Positions 22,375 through 34,663 of a stretch of DNA of 64,000 nucleotides are shown here, in pieces (position 1 is the stretch's first letter; every line of letters starts with the position of its first letter). The translations under genes were made by a program, and so were the position numbers. Under the pieces are notes generated by a model, which was given only the letters and a program-made list of their open reading frames with translations, was not told where the DNA came from and searched no databases. The DNA lies in the NCBI RefSeq assembly GCF_000283155.1, contig NW_004454163.1, positions 21,258,742-21,322,741 of the forward strand. The letters run 5' to 3'. Source of the stretch: Ceratotherium simum simum (lineage: Eukaryota; Chordata; Mammalia; Perissodactyla; Rhinocerotidae).

Positions 22375-23370
22375 CTGCCAACAGAAGACTCCTCTATAAC
22401 AATATAGGACAGATATGATTTATTACTACATAAATATTATCAGATTTACATGTATGTAAGCAGCGTAGAAGTGGCTATGAAGTCTGGACAGAAATGCTCA
22501 CACACCTACACCATAAATAGGAGAAAGAATAATTAAAACATCTCATCTCTGTGAGAGGCAAACAAATGCACCTTGTGATTGTTTCCTGTGCACCTCGCAA
22601 GAGACTGTTAATTTTGAAGGTATGTGCTTACAGTTCCAAGAGTCGGAAACCCTGTGACCTTGCTTTGTAAAATTGAAAGTTCTGTGACCTCTTAGTTTTC
22701 AAGGAGACATCTTAAAGAGGTGAGGGCAGGAAGTTAGCCATGTCCGTCCTCAAAGAAAATCCCATTTTACACTTACACATGCCCCAGCCAATTCCCTAAG
22801 AAACGTTCTAGCTGCGATATGCACAATGGCTGTATAACTGGAAGACGTATGTAACCTGCTAGGGTGATTCTTTTGAATAAAAACACTAATTTGATATAAA
22901 AGTCTTGGTGTGTGTACTTAAAAAATCAGTCCCGGTCCCAGTTTGCATGTGGGCTGAACGGCTAAATGTGAAAGCTCATTTAAAAAGTCATTTTGCTGAG
23001 TCACTCATCCAGTGAAAACCTGAGGGAGGTAATTAAACAGTGGGAGATGGAGACGGAGCAGATGACTTGATTTGCTCACAGAAAAAAGACTGAAGTGAGG
23101 ACATGGCTTGAGGAGCCATGAAGGCACTGAGCTGTAGAGCTTCCTGGGCATAAACTGGGTTGTCTTCAAGACGAGGAGGAGCCTGGACACGTTCCCAACA
23201 CTGAGAAAGTGCTACTGTGATGTTTTAATGTTGTAACTTTGATTACTTAACAGCCGAGTGTAAGCTGTGAGGTAAAGTACCAAAGCTAAAACAGGAGAGG
23301 TGGAGGATTAGCCATCAAATAGTAAAAATTAAAATTTTGTCCTAAATGATTGTTCTTTGATCTCTTGAGC
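22375..23370. other. Unassigned stretch
   Basis: The part 22560-22920 has LTR-like features (ccccagccaattccctaaga; gaataaaaacactaatttga) but no terminal TG/CA pair or duplication I can define. The remainder is plain. Confidence 0.35.
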
Positions 23371-23631
23371 TTTTTTTTTGGTGAGGAAGACTCACTCTGA
23401 GCTAACATCTGCCAGTCTTCCTCTTTTTTTGCTTGAGGAAGATTAGCCCTGAGCTAACATTTGTGCCAATCTTCCACATCTGTGCCAGTCTTCATCTATT
23501 TTGTATGTGGGTCGCCACCACGGCATGGCTTGATGAGTGGTGTAGGTCCATGCCTAGGATCCAAACCCACAAACCTGGGCCGCTGAAGCAGAGTGCACTG
23601 AACTCAACCACTATGGCACGGGGCTGGCCCC
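23371..23631 (-). mobile_element. ERE SINE, gaggaaga tail class
   Basis: Reverse ERE: T run, gtgaggaagactcactctga, a second unit gaggaagattagccctgagc, then ccaccacggcatggcttgat and the head ggcacggggctggcccc. Flanks are imperfectly similar (ctcttgagcttttt before, ctctattcagcttttt after), suggesting a decayed target duplication. An extra partial unit lies inside the tail. Confidence 0.9.
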
Positions 23632-23645
23632 TCTATTCAGCTTTT

Positions 23646-23865
23646 TAGACCAGCTCTAGCCAGTAGAATTTTCTGTGATGATAAAGACATTTTATATCTG
23701 CACTGTCCAATGTGCTACCTACATGTGATATTAAGCACCAAAAATGTCGCAGTGTGACTAAGGAACTGAAGTTTTCCTTTTATTTTGTTTTAATTAATTT
23801 AAATTTAAATAGCCCCACAGGCTCAGGGGTTATATGGTAATATTGGATAGTACTTCAGTAAAGGA
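23646..23865. mobile_element. Old non-autonomous DNA transposon
   Basis: Recognisable by cactgtccaatgtgctacct, acatgtgatattaagcacca, aggaactgaagttttccttt, ttaattaatttaaatttaaa and the right end ggtaatattggatagtac. These parallel a common mammalian hAT-type repeat with 'ctgtccaata' terminal repeats. The family name is uncertain. Confidence 0.55.
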
Positions 23866-24588
23866 CTCAGTATTCATATTGTACTTAGAAAGTACATATG
23901 CTTTTTTCTTAAAAGTGAATTTTGCTAATTTATTTTCTTCTTTCACACAGCTATATTGCTTACTGAGAGCATAGAAAGTACGAGTGCTTAAAATTTTTTT
24001 TTTTTTTGCTTGTTCTCTGTGTCTGCAGCATTACAGATCACAAGGTGAGGCTCATTCTCTAGGACGGTGAGGGAAGCCCAAACGTCCCATGGTCCTAGGC
24101 TGCGATTTAAGGATTTGATGGTACCCATCCCAAGAGCTCTGAGAACAGACACAACGCAGCTGACAAAGAAATCAACCAGTCACCTTTGTTCCCATCATTG
24201 CCTCTTGTGTTCTCTCTCCTTTTTCTGAGAAGACGTTGAGTAAGTGAGAAATTATGCGGTCCTCGTGGCGTTCTGGTGCAGAATTTTCATTGTTGAAGCC
24301 AACATATGTGCTGTGGGAGCTGTCTTTCGAGGAACCACCTGTGGGCCAAGGCTAGAGGAGGACTTATCTTTTCAGATACTATTCTTTACCCCACCACAAA
24401 AATGCTGGCTCTTTTCTCTTAATTTGTTTGTGAGATTTAACCTTTCTTCCATCACAGGCCCATGTATTCAGCACATACAGGTAGAAGGAGCAAAATATAA
24501 TTGCTTTCATTTAAAATCCTACTGGCTTTATTTATGTTCCTTAAACCAACCTGAAGGACATTCAGGGATGCTGTGACACAATGGCTTC
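23866..24588. other. Unassigned stretch
   Basis: A poly-T run near 23993-24007 and a 110-codon plus frame without domain. No gene recognised. Confidence 0.4.
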
Positions 24589-24589
24589 A

Positions 24590-24690
24590 TTTTCCAAACA
24601 ACTGTGCCTGAGACCCAGAGAGAGGAAGTGTCTTGTTTAGGGTCAGGGTTGGACGGCTGGTCCTTACAGAGCCTGGATTTTGTTGGTTAA
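24590..24690 (-). mobile_element. MIR fragment
   Basis: atggcttcattttccaaaca, cctgagacccagagagagga and agtgtcttgtttagggtcag follow the reverse MIR core. Confidence 0.6.
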
Positions 24691-24750
24691 TTCTTGAGAT
24701 AGACTCGTATTTGATTATATTTTCTTAATCATTAAAAATGGGATATATTT

Positions 24751-24987
24751 GGGGCCGGCCCCATGGTGTAGCGGTTAAGTGCAAGCGCTCCACTGCTGGC
24801 GGCCTGGGTTCGGATTCCGGGCACACACCGACGCACCGCTTGTCAGGCCGTGCTGTGGCAGCGTCCCATATAAAGTGGAGGAAGATGGGCACAGCTGTTA
24901 GCCCAGGGCCAGTCTTCCTCAGCAAAAAGAGGAGGATTGGTATGGATGTTAGCTCAGAGCTGATCTTCCTCACAAAAAAAAGGGGGC
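24751..24987 (+). mobile_element. ERE SINE, gaggaaga tail class
   Basis: Forward ERE starting ggggccggccccatggtgta, with the A-box-like gtagcggttaagtgcaagcg and a B-box-like gggttcggattccggg, then the body accgacgcaccgcttgtcag. The tail has two units (gttagcccagggccagtctt and gttagctcagagctgatctt). Flanked by gatatattt at 24742-24750 and 24988-24996, a perfect target duplication. Intact pol III box-like sequences make it one of the better preserved copies. Confidence 0.95.
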
Positions 24988-25985
24988 GATATATTTGATT
25001 GAGGGGTAGAATATTAATAATAGTCATCCTAATCTCCTCCAGCAATCAGAAAAGACCTTTGCTTTAAATTTTCTCAGGTAGCCACCTGTAGTGAGCCCCT
25101 ATGGTAGAAACAGTTTGCTAGGGCTGTAACTCTCGCTTGGTGCCATTACTTTAATTGGCATCAGAGTCTTGATCAAAAACCTCAGTGTCAGGACTTGTGG
25201 CTGAACGTTGGGAAATTAACTCAGTAAATAGGACTTCAGAAACCCAGAGAGTCCACTCATCCCAGAGGTGACTTGTCACACTGGATGAAACTCCTGAACC
25301 AGAGAGAAAGCCTCTGCTGCACTGGAAAGAGGCCCTCTCTGATGATTGTTGCTCATTAGGATTGAGTTGAGCTTCTCAGGGAATCCCACAGCACTCTGCT
25401 AAAAAGAGAGGCATGGGCACTGAGAACTACTTTTGGGGGGATAATCCTTCTGAATGCTGCCTCTGATCTCAGCAGAGCTGCTCTCTGCCCACCACTTCTA
25501 TGAGTTTATGATCAACCTTAACCTGACTTCTATTGGTGGATTTATCCTCTAAGTCTATTCCACCTAAGTTCCTATTTCCTCTTTACTTTCCTGCCTTGTT
25601 CTTGGCCGTGTCCCTTGGGTTCATGTCCCAGCCTAGCCCTATGCTCCTGACAAGTCCCGATCCAATATAGGGTCACCTTGCTTTTAGATCTTTCTCTGTC
25701 CTCCTGCCTGCTTCTCTGTGGCCACCCTGGCCAGTCTGTCTCTGCCGTACAGAGCAGATTCTGATTCCCTGCCCTCAATTCCAGTCTCCGTAAATATTTT
25801 TCTAATACTTTTCTGGATAAAGAGGAAAGATGAGTGCCCTGTAATTCGGCCCCTCTATTTTCCCTGTCCTAGCTACTGGTCAGGAGGAGAGAAAGCTAGA
25901 CTGGGCAGGGGGGCACTTTGGCACAGGCTCCTAGGGTTCCGGGATCATGACATAATACATTTTTGTTGAATAAATGGTAATGAAG
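24988..25985. other. Unassigned stretch
   Basis: No repeat is certain. The end (gttgaataaatggtaatg, about 25958-25982) resembles an L2 3' terminus in forward sense. No exon-like frame. Confidence 0.35.
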
Positions 25986-25989
25986 ATTC

Positions 25990-26110
25990 TTATTTGCATA
26001 TATCCTCATGCATTTTTTCCCAAGCACTTTCATTTGCATCGTTCTATTTGCCCCACTTGACCTGGAGTAAAGAAATTACCAGATCACACAGCAAGGCGGC
26101 AGATGAAACA
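25990..26110 (-). mobile_element. MIR fragment
   Basis: cccaagcactttcatttgca followed by agatcacacagcaaggcggc fits a reverse MIR core with an internal gap. Confidence 0.5.
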
Positions 26111-26189
26111 GAAATAATCCAGGGGTTTGTACTCATTGAGTTTAGAGGTTTCACACTGGGCTTTTTCATACTGTGTTTCTGAAAACGTG

Positions 26190-27040
26190 GTACTTCTACT
26201 GCTTTCCTTGTTTCAGTTAATATCATCACAATCTACTGCCTTACCCAACTTAGAAACCTCTGACTCATCTTCTATTCCTCTCTCTCTGCCCACTCACCCA
26301 TCAGTCACCAAGTCTTATTGATTTCATTCTTTAAATATTTTTTCAGTCTACACTTTCACTACTCCTTTGAGTGGTAGTAAGGTTGTAATTCCAGTCTTTC
26401 CCATATGTTACCTGGACAATGAAAATTGTGTCCCAACTGGGTCTTTCCCCAGCCACCTACCAAACAAGTTTAACACATGCATTTGCTACACTGCTTTCAG
26501 GGTAAAAAACACATACTTCAAAATTTCAGTCCCCTTGTTAAACCTTAAATAGCCAACAGGGTGATGTTCCAACTCCTTGGCAAGGTTCTCTCAGACCTTA
26601 TTTACAACACCTATCCATCACACAGCCCAGATCCTTTTATATACCTTCTAGGCCTTCCTGAGCCTTTGTGTAAGCATTTTTTTTTTTTTTTACAGCCAAA
26701 ATGCCCACTTGTTATGCCCAAAGAACTCCTCCTTAGTCTTCAAGATGCAACTCAAGATGCAGCTATTTCCCTTCTGTGTATCTGTCCTTTTTCCCTCTAC
26801 CAGACACTTGTGGCTTACCCCTGTGTTCTGACAGTCCATTGTCCATTCTGTGCCTTTTTCTCTGACCATTGGATGCTACATATACTTACTGTTTTGTTTG
26901 TCTAACTCACAGCAAATGGATGGGGTAAAGACTAGTTCTCAATCTTGTAACTCCTGTATTCCATTTGCCATTTTTCTTGCTGCCACATCAGCCTTCAGAA
27001 GTGTTGGCATAGTATCTGACAAATATTAAATGTTAATTTT
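26190..27040 (+). mobile_element. L2 LINE, 3' region
   Basis: A long forward L2 segment with the typical block order: cactcacccatcagtcacca, gctacactgctttcagggta, ccttaaatagccaacagggt, ccaactccttggcaaggttc, tagtcttcaagatgcaactc, ccattctgtgcctttttctc, ending near gacaaatattaaatgtt. A poly-T expansion at 26677-26691 interrupts it. Only untranslatable remnants remain. Confidence 0.85.
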
Positions 27041-27064
27041 TTTGTCTACTCCAAAAAAGTAAAA

Positions 27065-27178
27065 GTGACTGTCATTTATTTAGGGATTACTATGTTTTAG
27101 TCACTGTGCTTTATGTACCTCATTGAGTTTTGGTATTATTATCTCCATATTCTTTGTAAGGATACTGAGGCTTCTTTT
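27065..27178 (-). mobile_element. MIR fragment
   Basis: actatgttttagtcactgtg, tatgtacctcattgagtttt and aaggatactgaggc match a reverse MIR. About 110 bp. Confidence 0.65.
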
Positions 27179-27179
27179 C

Positions 27180-28280
27180 TGTTTGCCTTTTCTTCCAGGA
27201 CATTACAAAGTGATTCATCATTCAACCTAACAAGTTAATCTGCCATAAATTGTTTATGGATTCAATTGGGTGATTATGTTGCCCTTCTCAGGCACGATAT
27301 ATGCTGTTCATTAGGGTCCTTCCAAGGATTTTCCTCAGTGACACTAATGATTAGATGGAGGTGGGGCAGTGGTGTGCTGGAGTCAGATTGTACTGGTTCC
27401 TGAGAGTCAACTGTTAAATTTTCATGAATTGTATTAGCTGGTTTTTAAACTCAGCCTTTATTAAAAATTAAATTATGTGAACTTATAAAACAAATTATAT
27501 TTTAAAAGTGGTAAAAACTCATCGCTTCCTAATTATTTTACTACATTTTACTATTATCTATACTCTTGCAGTTATACATTTATTGTATCTGTCTCGTATA
27601 AATACTATATAATGGTCTGCTACTGTGTATCTCTTTCCAACTTCATGTTTAGTGACATCATATTGGCAGCTTAAAATTGGCCATGGTGAGAGTATTTACA
27701 CCATAGGAATTGGCAAATACTACAACTCAGGGCTTCTACTCCCCTCCCTCCCCTGGTTATTAAACATTCAACAGAACAACACTGGAATGGGAGCATATTC
27801 AAAGATGGTATTCTGCCAATATACACCAATATGGCCATAATGATTGGTAAATTATAAGAATACCTCTATAACGATTGACAATAAAACCTGCTGCTCCGGG
27901 ATCCTCAAAGGCCCCCCAGCTGCCTAGGCCATCCAATCCCTTCACTGGGGCCTCTGAAAACTTACCCATGAGCTAGCCATTAAATGATCAGTGCCTGGCC
28001 CAACAGGGGCCTCCCAGATTCTGATCCTGTACTAGCCCTTCAACTCTTTACTATTTCAGGCATAGAAGAATGGACAAAGGAGAGCCTATTTTAGATAAAG
28101 AGTAACTCTCATTGGTTGTCGAATTGTAGCAAGGAGGCAATCACTTATTCAACTGACACATAGCACCAGCCTGAAAACATCAGTCTTCATCCTTCTCTGA
28201 TGGAAAAGGTTCCTAGTGTCATGGAACAGCCTATTCTGTGCATTACACACCAGTGGGTCATCATTTTCACCTAACAGGTT
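27180..28280. other. Unassigned stretch
   Basis: AT-rich 27420-27660; otherwise ordinary. No gene or repeat named. Confidence 0.4.
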
Positions 28281-28281
28281 G

Positions 28282-28450
28282 ATTCCCAGTCTTGGCTGCA
28301 TATTTGAATCTACTGAAGAACTCTTAGAAAAAATAACTCCTAAGCCCCAGTTAAGCCAGAATCTATTGGGGGGAGTGAGAAATTGGTACCCTGACATCAT
28401 TATTTTTTAAAAGCTCTCTGAGTGATTCCAATAAGCAGACACTGATCCAA
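28282..28450 (+). mobile_element. MER20 hAT-Charlie element
   Basis: ttggctgcatatttgaatct, aactcctaagccccagttaa, gccagaatctattgggggga, ttttaaaagctctctgagtg and attccaataagcag match MER20 in order. More diverged than the copy at 7958. Confidence 0.75.
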
Positions 28451-28454
28451 CATA

Positions 28455-28680
28455 ATGTATGAGGCCAGAGATTAACAGTCCACACATCTTGACTGGACTT
28501 ACGCTCTACCATTCACCAGCTGTGTGATATTAGGCAAGTCAGTTAAACTCTGAGCCTTAGGTTCCATATCTGTGCAATAGGAAGATTAATAATCTGACTC
28601 ACAGAATGCTATAGAAATTACATGAAAGTGTAAGGGAGAGCAATTTCTGATTGGCAAAGTGCTAAACAATACAAGTAGCT
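28455..28680 (+). mobile_element. MIR SINE
   Basis: Forward MIR: ctaccattcaccagctgtgt, gatattaggcaagtcagtta, aactctgagccttaggttcc, atctgtgcaataggaagatt, then ttggcaaagtgctaaacaat. Near-complete core and 3' part. Confidence 0.88.
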
Positions 28681-28685
28681 TTGGC

Positions 28686-29715
28686 TGCTACCATATTCTT
28701 GCTTTGTCCAACAAGTAAGCTTGTAGCCATGTTGCATATATCAGTGTTAGAGTGTTTCTTAACACTAGCCACAAATCCTCTGCCCACGTCTGAAGAGTTG
28801 GATAGTGATAATAATTTTAAGCACACCTGGTATAATTGTGGGATCTGGTTTGAATGCATATCGTCTTCCAACACGATTTTCAAAAGCCAGCTAAGATGCT
28901 GGCCTCGGTGACATTGCAGGGCAGGGAGCTCCAAAGGTTAATTACAGTTGGATGCTCCTATACCATTTCTAATGCCCTGCTGTTACATGTCACCCAGTGT
29001 CACCTTGTTCTTTTCATGGAGCAGGAAAGCGAGTCACTCCCATGACCTTTGATTCTCTTTCCTTTATTTCAGAAGCAAATAACACTTTAACTTCTAGGAT
29101 TAGACAAGTAGAATATCGTGAAAACAATGTTCCGATTCCTTTGTTTGTTGAAATCTGCAGGCTCCTGGCTGGGTGCGTACATGCCTGAGAGTAACAGATG
29201 AGAAGGCTCACTGTTGAACTTCAAGACCAGCCTGGCCAGAGACTGGGCCCTAAGTCTCTTTTTTTGGGTACTAAAGCTTCTGGATGGTAGAAGAAAATCA
29301 GTGGCCTGACTCAGAAACCCAGGAATGCCACAGCTGATATTCAAGGACAAGCTGTTGTGTGCAGGAGCACCAGATGTCCTGACATCAGAAGGTGGATATC
29401 ACAGATCCGAGAAGAGCTGTGGCAGGAAAGAGCCCACTGACAAGATTTTTTTCTTTTTTCTAGTTAATTCTGATTTCCTGATTAATGAATACCTGTAGTA
29501 AAAAAATCAACATGTAAAGGGATGATATATTTAAAGTATCCATAATTATACCTAACAGATCATCATTTTAAATTTTGGAATATATTCTTTGAATTTTTTT
29601 TTTTTTTTGCAGAATTTCTGCTCGTAACATTGATTTTCTTCAAATTATAACATTTTATGAACAGTTTTTAGTTTGGCTAAGACCAAACATGTTAATATCA
29701 CTCTCTTTCTCTGTG
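28686..29715. other. Unassigned stretch
   Basis: A poly-T run lies at 29597-29609. Short frames only. No repeat named. Confidence 0.4.
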
Positions 29716-29716
29716 T

Positions 29717-29750
29717 GCACACCACACACACACGCACACACACACACAGG
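29717..29750 (+). repeat. CA-rich microsatellite
   Basis: Interrupted CA run: gtgtgcacaccacacacaca then cgcacacacacacacagg. Imperfections suggest low to moderate instability. Confidence 0.85.
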
Positions 29751-29759
29751 TACACGTGT

Positions 29760-30648
29760 GGTAGGCACTGTGCTATGTGTTAATTTTTAATTAAGGCCAT
29801 TTGAAAAAGGAAGTTTGTTGTCAGTATTATCACAGAATTCCTGGGGTGGCAGGAATAGCCAGATTTCATCTAAAAGCTCTGCTGTGCCAGGCAGGTTTCA
29901 AGTTTGCATCCACAATAATCCCACAAAGCGTACATTGAAATATCTGCATCACACTCTGCTTCTCATCTTATAAAACCAAACAAGGTTAAAAATATCTTCA
30001 CTCCAAATGAGATTAGCTAGAAAACAGATCTACCAGCAGCTCTGCCCACCCTGCTCAGTCCTGGCCAACTGTGAAAGGGGCTAATGAGCAGGAGCCGGGA
30101 GAGGACTGGGGCAGGATGTGTGGCCAGAGCCCCCATTGTCCATCCATTAACAGATGCTCATCCTCAGGATGGAGGAATGTCAACCGCTCTTGCAGTTACT
30201 TTTAGCAGCACAGGAAAGGGCCTACGTAAATAGCCAGGCCTGGCCAGAAATAGAATCACCATACTGGAAGAGTCAAGTTAGCTTATCAACTGGGTCAGCT
30301 TCTGCCTCTCCATATGGGCTAGAGGAGACATCAATTTGAGAAATCGTTAGAGTACCAAGTCTAATGGTCCTTCCCTCAAGTCTGTGTCAGTGTGCCCACA
30401 TTTTCCCCCAGAAAATCCCACCCCTCACTAATTGCACCCTATATAGGTGGCTTGGAGGACATCTGATGCTCCTGCAGTAGGTCCATTCCCAGATTCCACT
30501 CTGGGTTCACATGCTGTCACAGTGTGTCTCCAACCACGAATGGACATTTCTTAGCAGGTTGACGGTTATTGATTTTCTTTTAGGCTAATGCCTTATCCAT
30601 CTATGGTTCCTTACTAGCTCGGGGATATATACTTGTCATCCATTTAAT
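29760..30648. other. Unassigned stretch
   Basis: No gene or repeat recognised. Confidence 0.4.
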
Positions 30649-30649
30649 C

Positions 30650-31040
30650 ACCTATTAAAAAAGATTTACAGAATGTCTATTAAATACCTTGGGGGAATAC
30701 AGAGAACTCTAGAACCTGGTCTTTACCCTAAAGAAGCTTTCATTCTGGAGGCACAAAATGGACATATATGAAACCTATCAGAGTTGTTGAGGCAGAATAT
30801 GACTGAAGATAGATTTACATAGTTTGTATGAAAACATGTCAGAACAGAGGAGAACTGAGGAAAACCAAAGGGGTCTGTGGGGCTTCCTGCCAGAGGTGGG
30901 GCTTTACCTTAGCCTTGATGAATGGATGAAAAAGGTATGGATGGACTAGGGTAGGGGCACAGGAGGGATGTATATTCCTTACACAGAAATGAGCAAGAAA
31001 CATGCTGGATTCATGAGACAGTGAAGAAACTTGACAAATC
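30650..31040 (-). mobile_element. L2 LINE, reversed
   Basis: Reads as L2 3' sequence backwards: cagaatgtctattaaatacc, ggggaatacagagaactcta, taaagaagctttcattctgg, ctgccagaggtggggcttta, agccttgatgaatggatgaa. Diverged but in correct block order. Confidence 0.68.
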
Positions 31041-31850
31041 TGTAGCAGAAAGGTATGCTGGTTTCTATCTATACATGGCATAGATTGGATTCAGATTCTA
31101 AAGGAGGAGGGGAAGACACTCAGAGGAAATGAGAAACTGCATTGTAAGGAGTTCAAAAGTGAGTGAGGCTGAACATTTCCAGTTTCCCTTGGGTGTCATT
31201 AAGTTAGTAAATGCTACTCCAGAGTTAAATACTTCTCTTCTGCATGACTTGACCTCATTCCTCCTGAAATCCTTTTTCATTGTAGGTTAGTGACTCCGAG
31301 TCAGTGGTGGAAATGGTGATGACCTATGAAATCTTGTACAGCTATTTGGTGTGGTTTGGGATAGTCCTTTATGCATGGTGATGAAGACACTGACTGTTTA
31401 TTTAATTTTCCAGTAATGATCCTAGGTTGCATGGAATCAGCCCATTTTCTCTCCCTGTGGCCTACTGAATGTATTTTAAAGATGGCTGGTCATGGACTTG
31501 AATAGACTCACCAGGATTTTAACTTCCGTCTTTAGCCCCATCAGCACTGTGTGCACACCAGTTCAGTTGAATAGCCCACACAGAGATAAACTTAAGAGAA
31601 TATTAGTGATTCAGTCCTAATGCAAATAGATCATTTAAAACACCCTATTGTCCTTGTGGTTCTCACCTCCCTCCCTCCCCCTAATCCTCTCTTTAGGCCA
31701 TTAAGAAAGAGAGAGGAAATACATCCTAATGCTATCTTTGTGATGAATCTTCTGGTTTACTGCTGGTTGTTACAATTCAAGTGTTGAGTTTCTCTTGGTA
31801 TTCAAATATCATGGTACCCATGCTAAGCCTCCTGGGCTTGAAATGGTCTA
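31041..31850. other. Unassigned stretch
   Basis: No repeat or exon recognised. Confidence 0.4.
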
Positions 31851-31854
31851 GCAT

Positions 31855-31990
31855 AGAGTCAGAGAGTCTCTAGTTAATCCTTTTCATACTCCATATGAGA
31901 AAACCGAGGACCTAAGAGGGAAAGTGACTGTTCACATTTCATTAAGGAATGGCCCAAGCCCCAATTGCCTGTTTATGGTTTACCGTGCTG
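31855..31990 (-). mobile_element. MIR fragment
   Basis: taatccttttcatactccat, gagaaaaccgaggacctaag and agtgactgttcacatttcat follow the reverse MIR core. Confidence 0.55.
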
Positions 31991-32054
31991 CTTCTGCCTT
32001 CAGTCAGCCCCCATCTGGCTGCCCATTTCTCCCATTACCACTTATCATATAAGT

Positions 32055-32730
32055 ATGTAAAACAAAAATATCAAAATTAAAAATTAAATCACCAATCCTC
32101 CCCCTATAATGATATAAGTATGGTTAATATTTTGCTTTATATCTCTTCAAACTTTTTCTTTGTGAATGTGATTATTGGGTGCATAACATACATATTTTAT
32201 TCAAACGGAACCACAGCTATATATGTTTTGTAACCTATTTTTCTTACCTACATCTATCATGAGTATCTTTTCACATCACCAAATATAGACTAGCATCTGC
32301 AATTTTAAAGATTGCATTGCCTTCTATTTTATGGATGAACCGTAATATTTGAATACAGTATCCTACTGCTGCATTGTTAAATTATTTCCAGTTTCAGCAC
32401 ATCCATTTGTTTCCTTAAGACAAATTCCAGCAAGTGGAATTGCTAGGCCAGAGGATATGTGCATTTTTTGGGACTTTTGATACATATTACCAAAATGCCC
32501 CCTGAGAAGGTTGGCACAATTCACAATTTCACCAGGAGTATAGGAGAACATTCTTTCCCACACACTCATAAATGGCAGACACTAACATTTTCATTCTTCT
32601 TTTACTATCTAACAGATAAGCCAGTTTATGCTCTTTCTGTGTTAATTTGCATTCTTTGATAACTGATGAGGTTAAGTATTTTTTTTCATAGGTTCATTGG
32701 CCATTTGTAGAACAGAAATATTTCTTGAGG
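32055..32730 (-). mobile_element. Old L1 LINE 3' region
   Basis: Reversed old L1: gagtatcttttcacatcacc, attgccttctattttatgga, caagtggaattgctaggcca, accaaaatgccccctgagaa, ggttcattggccatttgtag. This is the L1M-type 3' ORF2/UTR landscape. No usable frame. Confidence 0.8.
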
Positions 32731-33435
32731 CTAATAGGTTCAGATTTTCCATAACACACTGACCTTCATGGATCCAATTAAAAGGGTACTGAAAGGATGA
32801 ACTAGCTGGTTTATTAGACCCAGTATACATGAACTAGAGATTATATACTGCATTGCCCTTCAAGATTCTCTGGGACTAAAAACCAAGCAGAAACAAATGA
32901 ACCCACATGAACAGCAAGGTGCATTTATATTCCTAAAGCTGCACAGGCCCTGATTTACACTCAGAAGTTAATAGCATGCTGGATTGATTCTTTTATAAAA
33001 AATATTACTGCCTGAACATTAACAACTATGTCTTAAAACTTGGCCACGTCTTATGGAAACCCCTCTGAGACAGTTTTTTTCTGTGAGAGTAACACCTGTT
33101 TGGGTCATTGACTTTTTCTGGTTATCCTGTCTACAATCACTTGAATGCTACCCTCTTTGCCAGCTACAGCCAATTGCAGCTGATCAACATTTCCCTAAAC
33201 ACTCAATTATGTGCATGCAAAATAATAGCTACTCATCTTTGTCCAAGTAAATTTTTCTTACTTAGTTTGGATATCATTCTCTATCAGAGTCACTGTGGAG
33301 ATGTATATGTGTAAATACACGTGTGTATCTATTTATGCCTGCAGGCTTATTCCAGTGACACATGTCTCTCTCAAAAGTTTTTGTAACTTTTTGTTGGAAC
33401 ATGATTCCTTTTCTCTCCGGGGAATCTCACTCAGA
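32731..33435. other. Unassigned stretch
   Basis: No gene or repeat named. Confidence 0.4.
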
Positions 33436-33439
33436 AACC

Positions 33440-33660
33440 AAGGCCCTCCTCTGTGGGGCTTCTAGCACCCAGTAGAGGGATCCCCTTCTCTCTAGCCTCG
33501 TAACTACTTCTCTAGAATAGTTCTAAGATTGTCTTATGGTTTACTTTATAGGGACCTGTCTCCCTCACTAAGTTATGGGCATCTTGAGAACAGGAGAATT
33601 ATTTTATTCCTTTTTACAACACCTGGCACTTAGTAGCTGATTAATAGATACTACTTGAAA
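33440..33660 (+). mobile_element. L2 LINE 3' end
   Basis: catcttgagaacaggagaat, attcctttttacaacacctg, gcacttagtagctgattaat and agatactacttgaaa give the L2 3' terminus in forward sense. The upstream part is uncertain. Confidence 0.7.
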
Positions 33661-34158
33661 ATTCAATTGGATTCTCAAGGGAAGTTGCAAAAGAAGTGTG
33701 GGGAGATCTTCAGAGGAACTAGACGGAAATCCAAGTAGCCTGAAAGAATAAGGTTTCTGGAAAGAGACTGATATGGTCAAACTTTGTCTACTCTGCAATT
33801 TTGTCTTAAGCTAGTTCTATGGGCTACTGGTTCCTAAACTCTTGGATTTCATATATTAGTAAAATTTCAAAAAGTGATACCTTACCAAATAACAAAAAGC
33901 AACAAACTTTTTTCATCATTTTCTATAAGAACTTTTGATACCGCAAATGGAAGAGACATATAAAATGAGGATAAAGGGTAGTTAAAAAAAATTGAACACA
34001 TTTAATTCATGAGGAATTCTTTGCATTGTCTTTATTGTTCTATTTTCCTATTGGATTTGTGAAGATTTCATTACACAGTAGCACGAACGTGCAGACTGGC
34101 TTTTTAAAACTATTAGTGTGGCCCAATATTTGGGATGAGTGAGGACATACTAATTGAA
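33661..34158. other. Unassigned, possible hAT fossil
   Basis: tactggttcctaaactcttg and attagtaaaatttcaaaaag, then ttctataagaacttttgata, resemble an old Charlie-type element at 33825-33960. Not firm. Confidence 0.3.
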
Positions 34159-34161
34159 CGC

Positions 34162-34663
34162 TGTGGGAGATCAAGATTTGGCCACCCTGAAATATGTCTC
34201 TTTACCTTGATTGTTTTCTCTGAGGGACATTTGACCTCCCCCACTAACTGCCTAAAGAATTTGACATGGTGGCTCCTTCCTGGAACAGATCTTCTATCAT
34301 GATGGCTATAAAGATAATGTAGGATAGAGGTTACAATAGCAAAGGCACCAAGCCTCTTTTATCAAAAACCTCTGTCTATCCCTGACCACATTATCTAGAG
34401 ATGACCCCAAAAAGAATTGTCCTCCTGCCCTCTGAAGTCCCAGGCCACTACCCACCCCCAACACGCTCCTCGCCTTTAGCTGCAATACTTAAGCAAGCAG
34501 CTTAGACAGAGGGACGAGTTGCTCATTTCTGAGTTTCTCCCATGTATACATGTTATTAAACTTGGTATTATTTTCTCCTGCTAACCTGTCTTGTTGATTA
34601 TTTGGCCAGCCATAAGAACCTTAAGGAAAAGGGCAGAGGGAGATTCTCCCTCTTCCCCCGACA
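34162..34663 (+). mobile_element. Solo class-I ERV LTR, copy B
   Basis: Begins tgtgggagatcaagatttgg and ends cctcttcccccgaca. It shares with copy A the blocks acatttgacctcccccacta, caaaggcaccaagcctcttt, tgtatacatgttattaaact and tatttggccagccataagaa. The flanks acgc (34158-34161) and atgc (34664-34667) differ by one CpG-type transition, consistent with a 4-bp target duplication. At 502 bp it lacks the internal duplication of copy A. ATTAAA is the likely polyadenylation signal. No internal viral sequence. Confidence 0.85.

Noticed and set aside
24751..24987. tRNA gene because of A-box and B-box-like sequences
   Set aside because: The boxes belong to the tRNA-derived head of an ERE SINE. There is no cloverleaf, and the same head recurs in ten other copies.
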